Shown here piece by piece: positions 1 through 8,800 of a DNA stretch of 64,000 nucleotides. Origin of the DNA: CAZTHM01 sp041946825 (GTDB lineage Bacteria; Acidobacteriota; Terriglobia; UBA7540); the NCBI GenBank assembly GCA_041946825.1, contig JBHGBD010000022.1, positions 1 to 64,000 on the forward strand. The letters are read 5' to 3'. The position numbers and the translations under genes are program-made. The notes beneath the pieces were generated by a model. The model worked only from the letters and a program-made list of their open reading frames with translations, was not told the DNA's origin and ran no database searches. Each line of letters starts with the position of its first letter. The stretch's first letter is position 1.

Positions 1-1248
1 CGCGCTCAAGGCTCGCGGTTGTGGGACGCGCAGGGGAAAATATACCTGGATACGATGTCCGGCTCCGCAGGGCCGGCGATGGTGGGACACGCGCACCCGC
101 GCGTCGCAGCCGCCGTGGCGGAGCAGATGAGGCGGCTCCCTGCCGTCAATGTTCTGCATGACAGCGTGCCGGTCGTCGAATTTGCGGCGAAGATTGCAAG
201 CGTGGCTCCTGCGGGACTGGCAAAGACATGCCTTTGTCCCGGCGGTGGTGAGGCAGTGGAAGCGGCGGTGAAGTTTGCGATCCGGGTGACGGGCCGAGGA
301 GGTGTGATTTCCTTGACTGGGGCTTACCACGGGATGTCATTTGCCACGATGAGCTTGGGGGGCATGCCGGCTATCCATGCGGGGCTTCCGGGAGGAACTC
401 GCTGGCCGGCATTTCAACAGATACCTTCGCCGGACCCGTATCGTCCCCCGCCGGGGTGTAAGGAGGGCGAATGCTGGCGGCCCTCAGTCGAGGCCCTCGA
501 AACGATATTGGACCGCACGCCCCGTCAGGTGGCGGCCTTCCTAATGGAGGTCGTCCAGGGGCCGAATGGCCATGTCGTATTCCCGCACGAGTACTATAGA
601 GAAGTACAAAAGGTGTGCCGCAGGCACGACGTTCTCCTCATCGTGGATGAGATTCAGACAGGTGTCGGGCGGTGCGGGGCAATGTGGGCTTGCGATCTCT
701 TCGACGTCACCCCGGACGTCCTCGTAGTGGGGAAAGGGTTGGGCGGGGGAGTGCCCATCGGGGCGTTTATCACTCGGGAGGAATTGATCCCCGAAGGTCT
801 GGAGTCGGAACTTTGGCACATGCTGACTTTCATGAACCAGCCGTTGGCAGCAGCGGCAGGGCTGGAAGTGCTGAGAATTGTGGAGGAGGAAAAGCTCGAG
901 GAGCGGGCCCGGGTGTTGGGCGCGGAGGCCACAGGGCATTTCAAGAAGCTGGCGGAACGCTACGATGTCGTAGGTGACGTGCGCGGCCCCGGGCTCTTCG
1001 TCGGAGTGGATTTCGTGGAAGACCGCGCAACGCGCGTGCCCGCCACGGCTGCTTGCCGTGAAGCTTGGGGATTCGCACTCGAGCGCGGACTCATCACGCA
1101 GTTCGGCGGCATCGGGGGAAACGTGCTGAAGTTCAAACCGCCATTGACGACTCCAGAAGCGGACTTCGCTCGCATGCTCGAGATCTCGGAAGATGTCGTT
1201 GCCTTCATCCAGCAGAAGGTAATAGAGTCAAAGCATCGTGTCCCCTGA
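1..1248 (+). CDS. Class III PLP-dependent aminotransferase, 5' end cut by window
   Basis: This is a fold-type I, class III (omega) aminotransferase that moves an amino group between an amine or amino acid and a 2-oxo acid using pyridoxal phosphate. The reading frame is already open at base 1, with the family's N-terminal strand motif (LWDAQGKIYLD) at once, so the true start lies outside the window; a TTG at 19 should not be taken as the start. Visible motifs are the PLP-ring Asp in VDEIQTGVGR and the Schiff-base Lys (codon 733-735) in VGKGLGGG. The C-terminal small domain is complete, ending GGNVLKFKPPL and beyond. The substrate cannot be assigned; 4-aminobutyrate aminotransferase and dialkylglycine decarboxylase relatives look alike. 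A gap of about 100 bases separates it from the next hydrolase on the same strand. Confidence 0.9.
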   Translation, partial: RAQGSRLWDAQGKIYLDTMSGSAGPAMVGHAHPRVAAAVAEQMRRLPAVNVLHDSVPVVEFAAKIASVAPAGLAKTCLCPGGGEAVEAAVKFAIRVTGRGGVISLTGAYHGMSFATMSLGGMPAIHAGLPGGTRWPAFQQIPSPDPYRPPPGCKEGECWRPSVEALETILDRTPRQVAAFLMEVVQGPNGHVVFPHEYYREVQKVCRRHDVLLIVDEIQTGVGRCGAMWACDLFDVTPDVLVVGKGLGGGVPIGAFITREELIPEGLESELWHMLTFMNQPLAAAAGLEVLRIVEEEKLEERARVLGAEATGHFKKLAERYDVVGDVRGPGLFVGVDFVEDRATRVPATAACREAWGFALERGLITQFGGIGGNVLKFKPPLTTPEADFARMLEISEDVVAFIQQKVIESKHRVP

Positions 1249-1345
1249 GGCCGTAGCGCATGGCCAGGGGGGATTCGGCGTGGATCAAATTCCTTTCCAG
1301 CGTGGCGTGGACCGAGAAACCCCAGCGGTGAATTGGAGGTTCTGG

Positions 1346-2749
1346 ATGCCGAAGGAACTTCGCTGCGCTCCGTTGTTGGTCTCGCGGAATCTTGCTCGAG
1401 CTCTGCTTGTGGTGGGGCTCGCTCTCTCATCAATTGTTCGTGCTCAGGACGCCACACCCCTGAGATTTCCGCTTACGATCGCGCCCAACCGGAGGACCCT
1501 TGTGGATCAGAATCAGTTGCCGGTTTTGATCCAAGGCGATGCCGCGTGGTCACTCATTGTGGGATTGAACGCCTCCGAGGTCGAGCGCTACCTCCGGGAC
1601 CGCCAACAGAAGGGCTTCAACACACTGATGGTGAATCTCATTGAGCACAAATTCTGCAAGAACCCGCCGAAGAATGCGGCCGGAGAGGTTCCCTTCACGA
1701 CGCCGGGCGATTTCACCACGCCGAATCAAAAGTACTTCGCCTACGCCGATTGGGTCATCAAGAAAGCGGGCGAGTACGGGATCCAGGTGTTGCTTGCTCC
1801 AATCTACCTTGGCTACAAGGGCACCGACGAAGGGTTCTACGCAGAGGCGCTTGCCAACGGGCCGGAGAAGTGCCGGGAGTATGGGCGCTATCTGGGCCGG
1901 CGATACAAGGACTTCGACAACATCATCTGGTTGATGGGCGGTGACCGCAACCCCGAAAAGGCGCTGGAAGCTGTCAACAGCGTGGCGTCGGGTATCCGCG
2001 AGCTAGACAAGCGGCACCTCTTCACAGCGCACGTCGCACCGGAGTCGTCGCCCGTGGACGAGTTCGCGACCAGCGGTTGGGTCGACTTCAACGTGACCTA
2101 TACATATGCGATCGTGCATCGGAAACTTCTGGCAGATTACAACCGGACACCAACTTTGCCATTCTTCTTGATTGAGTCCACTTACGAGGGCGAACATAAC
2201 TCCACCGAAGCTCAAATCCGTCGCCAGGCATACTGGGCAGTCTTATGCGGTGGCGTGGGCCACATCATGGGCAACCGGCCTATTTGGCTCTTTGATCCGG
2301 GCTGGGAAACGGCTTTGAATCTTCCGGGGTCGGTGGGCATGCGACATTGGGGGAAACTGTTCCGCTCGCGGAGATGGTTTGGCTTGATTCCTGATCAAAA
2401 ACACGAGGTTGTGACCGGGGGCTTGGGCGAATTTCGCGGGCTCGATTTTTTGGCTGCGGCGCGAACCCCTGACGGCAGTACGGTGATTGCGTATATGCCC
2501 ACACCACGGCCCATCACGGTGGATCTTTCCAAGGTATCTGGAAGTCAAGCGATAGTCTGGTGGTTCGACCCGCGGACAGGGAAGGCCAGCCTGTTGGGCA
2601 GATTCCCGACTTCGGGCCGAAGGGATCTCGCCCCTCCCGGAAATGGAGATTGGGTGCTGGTCGTTGATGACGGTTCCCTGAGCCTGCCACCCCCAGGTTC
2701 ATCTCCTCCGGGGCCGGATTCGCAGCGTCATCTACAACGGAGAGAATGA
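1346..2749 (+). CDS. Exported GH140-type (DUF4038) glycoside hydrolase, apiosidase-like
   Basis: This is an exported TIM-barrel glycosidase of the DUF4038/GH140 type; characterised GH140 members release apiose-containing units from rhamnogalacturonan II. ATG 1346 is chosen because GGAGG (1335-1339) lies six bases upstream and a signal peptide begins there (basic start, hydrophobic LLVVGLALSSIV, cleavage near RAQD). The frame is open back to GTG 1238, but that stretch looks non-coding. The family motif WLMGGDRNP places the likely acid/base Asp at residue 200, and FLIEST gives the likely nucleophile Glu at 277. The C-terminal 90 residues fit the usual beta-sandwich (DUF5060/collagen-binding-type end). 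At 467 residues the length is normal. An SDR gene follows within two bases, so the two are probably co-transcribed. The exact substrate is inference. Confidence 0.85.
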   Translation: MPKELRCAPLLVSRNLARALLVVGLALSSIVRAQDATPLRFPLTIAPNRRTLVDQNQLPVLIQGDAAWSLIVGLNASEVERYLRDRQQKGFNTLMVNLIEHKFCKNPPKNAAGEVPFTTPGDFTTPNQKYFAYADWVIKKAGEYGIQVLLAPIYLGYKGTDEGFYAEALANGPEKCREYGRYLGRRYKDFDNIIWLMGGDRNPEKALEAVNSVASGIRELDKRHLFTAHVAPESSPVDEFATSGWVDFNVTYTYAIVHRKLLADYNRTPTLPFFLIESTYEGEHNSTEAQIRRQAYWAVLCGGVGHIMGNRPIWLFDPGWETALNLPGSVGMRHWGKLFRSRRWFGLIPDQKHEVVTGGLGEFRGLDFLAAARTPDGSTVIAYMPTPRPITVDLSKVSGSQAIVWWFDPRTGKASLLGRFPTSGRRDLAPPGNGDWVLVVDDGSLSLPPPGSSPPGPDSQRHLQRRE

Positions 2750-2750
2750 T

Positions 2751-3509
2751 ATGCGATTGCTCGGGAAGGTTGCAGTGGTAACCGGCGGAGGCGCGGGCAT
2801 TGGCGAAGCCGTGGCCAAGCGCTATGGGTGTGAGGGGGCGAAGGTCGTCGTCGCAGAAATCAACGCGTCGACCGGCGCTGCAACAGCCAAAGCCATCCAG
2901 CAGCTGGGGGGACAAGCCCTCTTCGTCCAGACCGATGTGGCGCGTGAAGACAATGTGAGGGCGATGGTCTCGACGGCGCTTGGAACGTTCGGCCGCATCG
3001 ATATTCTCTTCAACAACGCCGCAGTGCTCTTCCACCGCGAGGAGGCGCGAGCGCACGAGCTAAGTAATGACGTTTGGGACCGGACGATCGAAGTGAATTT
3101 GCGCGGGTACTGGCTCTGCGCAAAACATGTCATCCCCTCCATGCTCAAGCAAGGCGGCGGCTCGATCATCCACGTGGCGTCGCCCACCGGATTATTCGGC
3201 TTCACCCGGTTGACGGCATACAGCACCAGCAAGGGAGGAGTGATCGGGCTGACTCGAGCGATGGCAGCGGATTACGCACCTGACCGCATTCGCGTAAACG
3301 CCATCGTTCCAGGAACCATTGATACTCCCATGAATGCCATAGAGTTTCAGGATCCTGAAGCGCGTCGAAAATTCGCCGCCCTCGCTCCGGCGGGCAGGCT
3401 TGGACTTGCGGAGGACCTCTGCGGAATCGCGGTCTTCCTCGCCTCGGAGGAATCAGCCTATTGCGTGGGGGGAATCTTTACGGTAGATGGCGGCATGACA
3501 GCGATCTGA
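2751..3509 (+). CDS. Short-chain dehydrogenase/reductase
   Basis: This is a classical SDR oxidoreductase of 252 residues with a Rossmann fold binding NAD(P). It shows the TGGGAGIG glycine motif at residue 12 onward, the NNAA motif, the catalytic Ser in the IIHVAS strand and YSTSK as the Tyr-xxx-Lys pair. The C-terminal end (VGGIFTVDGG) is typical of the FabG/sugar dehydrogenase branch. ATG 2751 starts one base after the upstream hydrolase stop and has GGAGAG in front, so expression is probably coupled. Given the neighbouring glycosidase, oxidation of a released sugar or sugar acid is plausible, but the substrate is not readable from sequence. A second SDR of the same class lies at 34622. Confidence 0.9.
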   Translation: MRLLGKVAVVTGGGAGIGEAVAKRYGCEGAKVVVAEINASTGAATAKAIQQLGGQALFVQTDVAREDNVRAMVSTALGTFGRIDILFNNAAVLFHREEARAHELSNDVWDRTIEVNLRGYWLCAKHVIPSMLKQGGGSIIHVASPTGLFGFTRLTAYSTSKGGVIGLTRAMAADYAPDRIRVNAIVPGTIDTPMNAIEFQDPEARRKFAALAPAGRLGLAEDLCGIAVFLASEESAYCVGGIFTVDGGMTAI

Positions 3510-4046
3510 TGGTACGAGGACAACGGCTCCGTCTGCGCTTCTCACTTCCAGGCGAAGGTTGGGGCTTCCGACAGTGCTCACCCCGCCATCTCTCTCCGAC
3601 CGGGCCTACCATCCTCGACCGGTTTGGTAGGGGGAGGGAACACACGGCTCAACCCGAAACCATCCATCTCCACGACAGTCGCCCCGAATATCGTGGCGAC
3701 GCCGGCATCGACGGCAGTTTGAGACCATGAAGGACAGAATCTCAGCGTGCCTTCGCCGGCCGGAATCGTGAGCTGCCGGGACAGCGAATTCCAGGCGACG
3801 AGTGGGCAGGGGGCGGAAAATCGCCGGAGGCATCCGCATGAGTAGTGATGACTGCTTCCTGAGGGTCTTCAAGAAAGGGAGAAGAGGATTCCCCCGTGGT
3901 TGCTGGAAGTCGTGGAATTCGAGGAGTCGCATAGCCATTGCATTCAGGGGTACCCGAGTGTACTCTCCGCATCGGCCAGGAATCGAAATAAGAAGCCCCG
4001 TATCAGAACGGGAGCAACCGGAATTTTCTACCGGAAAGGATCCTAG
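3510..4046. other. Gene-free stretch (537 bases)
   Basis: No convincing gene is seen. Short frames exist on both strands, but none has a ribosome binding site, codon bias or a recognisable domain. On the minus strand about 3600-3790, one frame reads weakly like the end of an extracellular beta-sandwich domain, too short and broken to call. The last 30 bases carry a GAAAGGA ribosome binding site for the next gene. Confidence 0.6.
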
Positions 4047-5441
4047 ATGAAATCCATCATACACAAAGTCATGCTGTTCCTTGCATTGTCATCCTTGCTC
4101 GGGTCAATCACATTGGCCCAGACTACCAGCCTTCCCGTCAAAGTCAGTGAGAACGGGAGATACTTCGTGGACCAGAGCGACAACCCTGTTTTCTGGTTAG
4201 GCACCACGCAATGGGAACTCTTCCGTGGGTTTTCCCAGGAGGATGCCAGAATCATTCTGCAAGAATCCAGGAAGAACGGTTTTAGCTTTGTCCAGGTCAA
4301 GCTGATGGGCCAGGGCGACGGCACAAGACCCAACGTTTACGGTCAGAAGGCGTGGATCAACAATGATCCTCTCACGCCGAATGAGGCGTACTTCAAGAAT
4401 GTGGACGCCGTGATCCAGATGGCCCGCGACAATCAGTTGATCATTCTACCCAGCATCTTTCACCAATCCTACCGGAAATACATTACCGTGGAGAATGCTC
4501 GACGTTGGGCCACGTGGGTGGCTCAGCGCTACAAGAACACACCCAACATCGTCTGGACCACTACACCTGAGGCCCGCCAGGACTTCGTGCCAATCATTCG
4601 GGAATTGGCCGCAGGTCTTCGGGAGGGAGACGACGGCCGGCACCTCATCAGCTTCAAACCCGATCCCTCACCCTATTCCTCCGACTTCCTCCACGCCGAG
4701 AGTTGGCTGGATTTCAATTCCATGCAAACCTGGAACGCCGTCAAGCTGATCTATCCCATGGTGGCCTACGACTACAATCTCAAGCCTGCCAAGCCGGTTC
4801 TCATGGCCGAAGGTGCATATGAAGCGGGGTTCGAGTACCGATTTGATGTGACCCCTCTGTGGGTTCGCCGGCAGGCCTACTACTCCTATCTGGCCGGAGG
4901 TCACCATACCTACGGGCACAATTCCAATTGGCGTGTTCTTCCCACCTGGAAGGAAGACCTGAACGCGCCCGGCGCCATTCAGATGGGCGTGCTAAAGAAG
5001 ATTTTCCTGGCGCGGAAGGAGTGGTGGCTGCTGGTGCCCGATCAGTCGTTGTTTGCCTCGGGAGGACGTGTCAGTGACTGGCCTCTTCCCAGGGAATTCG
5101 CGACTGAGCAGGAGCGGACCGCCTACGTCCACGACCTTGGACCGTATGAATCGGCGGGGGGGCAGCCTACTGGCAACGAACTCCTTCACCTGTCGGCACG
5201 GCATCAAGATGGCCAGTGGGCCATGTTCTATTTGGCCGACAAGGCTTCCTTCAGAGTGAATATGAGCAAGCTGAAACCAGCCAAATTGAATGTGCTTTGG
5301 GTCAACCCCATTAACGGTGAAACAACACTGGTGGGGCAGATGTCGAATTCCGGTGTGAAGTCATTCTCAACGCCCGAAGGCTGGGAAGACTCGCTTCTGG
5401 TCATGGAGGCTGTTGACAGCCCCGCGTCTTCGGCGCGTTGA
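4047..5441 (+). CDS. Exported DUF4038/GH140-like hydrolase, divergent catalytic motif
   Basis: This is a second exported DUF4038-type TIM-barrel protein (464 residues), paralogous to the one at 1346. ATG 4047 follows a GAAAGGA site and opens a clear signal peptide (MKSIIHK, hydrophobic core LFLALSSLLGSI, cleavage near LAQT). The typical opening is present: a small strand with FVDQSDNPVFWLGTT followed by FSQEDARIILQESRKNGF. The likely nucleophile is retained (LMAEGAYE, Glu 255). The GGD acid motif of the family is replaced by TTTPEARQ, with Glu 175 near the expected position. This may mean a different substrate, an Asp-to-Glu exchange or loss of activity. The C-terminal beta-sandwich ends in SLLVMEAV. 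It stands alone, about 540 bases after the SDR gene. Confidence 0.8.
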   Translation: MKSIIHKVMLFLALSSLLGSITLAQTTSLPVKVSENGRYFVDQSDNPVFWLGTTQWELFRGFSQEDARIILQESRKNGFSFVQVKLMGQGDGTRPNVYGQKAWINNDPLTPNEAYFKNVDAVIQMARDNQLIILPSIFHQSYRKYITVENARRWATWVAQRYKNTPNIVWTTTPEARQDFVPIIRELAAGLREGDDGRHLISFKPDPSPYSSDFLHAESWLDFNSMQTWNAVKLIYPMVAYDYNLKPAKPVLMAEGAYEAGFEYRFDVTPLWVRRQAYYSYLAGGHHTYGHNSNWRVLPTWKEDLNAPGAIQMGVLKKIFLARKEWWLLVPDQSLFASGGRVSDWPLPREFATEQERTAYVHDLGPYESAGGQPTGNELLHLSARHQDGQWAMFYLADKASFRVNMSKLKPAKLNVLWVNPINGETTLVGQMSNSGVKSFSTPEGWEDSLLVMEAVDSPASSAR

Positions 5442-5827
5442 AGAGCTTCTGATCGCTGACCGTCATGGAAATGACCGCACGCAGACTCATAAAGCAACAA
5501 GAGTGGTTTAGGCGAAAATGTGGGGCTGGCGCCTTGTCTTGTGGTTCTGCGTCTTCCCGACTGTGGCTATCAGATTCGCTATGGCATGGGTAAGGCTGGT
5601 CTGGTTGCTGCAGGGAACGGCCACCCGCGTATTCTGGCACTCCCATTCGTACCTGAAACCGGCTCAGACGGCAATGGCTGCGGCTCGAAGTTGACTCCAG
5701 AAGTCATTTGGTGGAGACTGGGGTCTCCGGAGGCGCTTTCCCAAGCGTTCGCATCCCACAACCCGACCATGCGCCTGATCCCTGAGGGCTGCCCCTCCTG
5801 AGGCACAAGTTCAGGGGGAATAGAACA
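5442..5827. other. Gene-free stretch before the large kinase gene
   Basis: No gene is supported here. Short frames on both strands lack ribosome binding sites and domains. The region presumably holds the promoter for the signalling island; I see no clear -35/-10 pair. An AGGGGGAA site just before 5828 serves the kinase start. Confidence 0.55.
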
Positions 5828-8800
5828 ATGAAAATACCGCCACCGACCGATGATGACAAATCCTCGGGGCAGGCGAAATCGCGGGCGTTCAGTGCCACCA
5901 ACCGCAAAGTATTCCCCGTTGTCAGCATCGGGGCATCAGCCGGGGGCCTCGAAGCGTTCCAGCATTTGCTCCAACATTTGCCGCGAGACTCGGGGATGGC
6001 CTTCGTCCTGGTTCAGCATCTTGCCCCCAAGCATGAGAGTGCCTTGACCGAACTCTTGTCGCGATCCTTGAAGATGCCCATTAATGAAGTCAAGGAAGGA
6101 ATGGAAGTCGCGCCGGACCACGTTTATGTCATTCCTCCCAACACCGATATGGCCATTCTGAACGGATCATTCACCCTGGTGCCTCGAGCTGCCGGGCAGG
6201 GCCAGCATATGCCGATCGACTATTTCCTGCGGTCTCTGGCCAGCGACCGCGGAGCGAAGGGCATCGGAGTTATTTTGTCAGGTACCGGCACGGATGGCAC
6301 TCTGGGCCTCAAGGCCATCAAGGCCGAGGGAGGGATTACATTCGCGCAGGATGAGAACTCCGCGAAATACCCCGGGATGCCGGCTAGCGCTGTGGCTTCA
6401 GGATGCGTTGATTTTGTATTGTCGCCGGAAGAAATCGCACACGAACTGGTGCGCATCGGCCGCCATCCTTATGTCAGCCAGGCCAAGGCCGTGGAAACGG
6501 TTGAAGCTATGCCGGAGAGTGATGACGATCTGAAACGCGTCTTCCTGCTCCTCCGCTCCCACACCGGGGTCAATTTTGCATTGTACAAACACACCACGAT
6601 CAGACGCCGCATGCGACGCCGCATGGTCCTTCACAAGATTGACACACTCCGGGAATATGTGCAGTTCCTCCAAGGTAATCCCGCGGAACAGGATGCTCTT
6701 TATCAGGACATCCTCATCCATGTAACCGGGTTCTTCCGCGATCCGGAAACCTTTGAGGCGTTGAAGAATGAGGTCTTTCCCGCTCTCGTGGCGGGACGAA
6801 CCGAGAGGTCGCCGATCAGGGTCTGGGTTCCGGGCTGCTCGACTGGAGAAGAAGTCTATTCCATCGTTATGGCAATGCTGGAGTATTTGGGCGAGAAGGC
6901 CAACCATTACCAGACGCACGTGTTTGCGACGGACATCAGCGAAACTGCCATCGAAAAAGCGCGTTCCGGCATTTTCCTGGAGAACATCACTGCGGAAATA
7001 TCGCCTGAGCGTCTTCGCCGCTTCTTCGGCAAAGTGGATCAAGGGTACCAGATCAAGAAGGCGATCCGCGACATGTGCGTGTTCGCTAAGCACGATGTCA
7101 CGCGCGATCCCCCCTTTTCTCGCCTCGATTTGATCAGTTGCCGGAATCTGCTCATTTACCTCGGGACGGCACTGCAAAGGCGAGTTCTTCCTTTCTTCCA
7201 GTACGCTTTGAAGCCCGGGGGGTTCCTTTTGCTCGGGATGTCAGAAACAATTTCCGGGTCGGAAGAATACTTTACCCTCTTGGACAAGAAGCACAAGATT
7301 TATGTCCGAAAATCGACCGTGTCACGGGCGGTTTTTGACTTCAAATCGAACGAATACATCCTGGAAAGAGAAAAGGGAGGGAAGAAACCGGAGGAGGCCG
7401 GGAGTGGATTCGATGTTCAGAGGGAGGCCGATCGAGTCCTCCTTACAAGATATGTCCCCGCTGGCGTTCTCATCAACGATGACCTGGAAATTATCCAGTT
7501 CCGCGGGCGGACGGGCGCGTTCCTGGAGCCATCACCTGGACAGGCTAGCCTGAGTCTCCCCAAGATGGCTCGCGAAGGTTTGCTGATCGATTTGCGGACA
7601 GCGATTCACAAGGCCAAGAAGGATGAGACCGCGGTTCGGAGGAACGGTATACCTGTCAAATCGAACGGCCGCACTCGGATCGTCAACCTCGAAGTGGTTC
7701 CGATCAAGGGACCTTCGGTCCAGGACCGGTACTTCCTCGTGCTCTTCGAGGACGCCACCCCTGAGCTGTTTCCCACAGGCCAAAAGGCAAAGGCGGAACG
7801 TCAACGGGCCAAGCAGCAGAAAGCGGAGGAACGTGAAGCCGCCCGATTGAAGGAGGACCTCGCCCAGACCAAAGCCAGCCTGCAGTCGATCATTGAGGAA
7901 CAGGAGACTTCGAACGAAGAACTCAGGTCGGCCAACGAGGAAATCCTCTCCAGCAACGAAGAGCTGCAGAGCACCAATGAAGAACTCGAGACAGCCAAGG
8001 AAGAGCTTCAATCCACCAACGAAGAGCTGACCACACTTAACGAAGAATTGCAGAATCGCAACATTCAACTGAGCGTGCTGAATAGTGACCTGAACAACCT
8101 GCTCAGCAGCGTGAACATTCCCATCGTCATGGTGGGCAGCGACTTGCGAATCCGGCGCTTCACCCCCATGACAGAGAAGATACTTAACATCATACCGAGT
8201 GATGTGGGTCGCCCGATCGGCAACATTCGCCCCAATATCGATTCTCCGGACTTGGAAAAACTGATTCTGGAAGCGATCGACAGCATGAGTATCCGGGAGC
8301 GGGACGTGCAGGATCGTGATGGCCACTGGTATTCCCTGCGCGTGCGCCCCTACCGGACGCTGGATAACAGAATCGAGGGCGCAGTGTTGATGTTACTGGA
8401 CATCGATACCCTGAAATCTGAGGTCCGGGAATCCCGCCTCTATAGTGAAGCCATAGTTGATACAGTACAGACCCCGCTGCTGGTTCTTGACGCGCAGTTG
8501 ATAGTCAGGACGGCCAATCGGGCATTCTATGAATTTTTCCACGTACTCCCCGATGATACGGAGAACCACTTTCTCTACGACCTGGGAAACGGGCAGTGGA
8601 ATATCCCTAAATTGCGCGAATTGCTGGAGGAAATTCTCCCCAGGGAACACCAGCTTGATAACTTCGAGGTCGAACACACATTTCTCGCCATCGGCCACAA
8701 GGTCATGCTCCTCAATGCGCGGGCCATTCGACAAGTGCAAACCCATGGCCAGTTAATCTTGTTGGCGATGGAGGACATCACGGAACGCCGGAGTGCGGAG

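Noticed and set aside
1238..1345. Longer start (GTG) for the first DUF4038 hydrolase
   Set aside because: It would put 36 unrelated residues before a signal peptide; the ATG at 1346 has a GGAGG site.
3606..4064. Minus-strand frame of 152 residues in the gap before the second DUF4038 gene
   Set aside because: Basic, Arg/Cys-rich composition, no domain, no ribosome binding site, and overlap with the start of the real gene.
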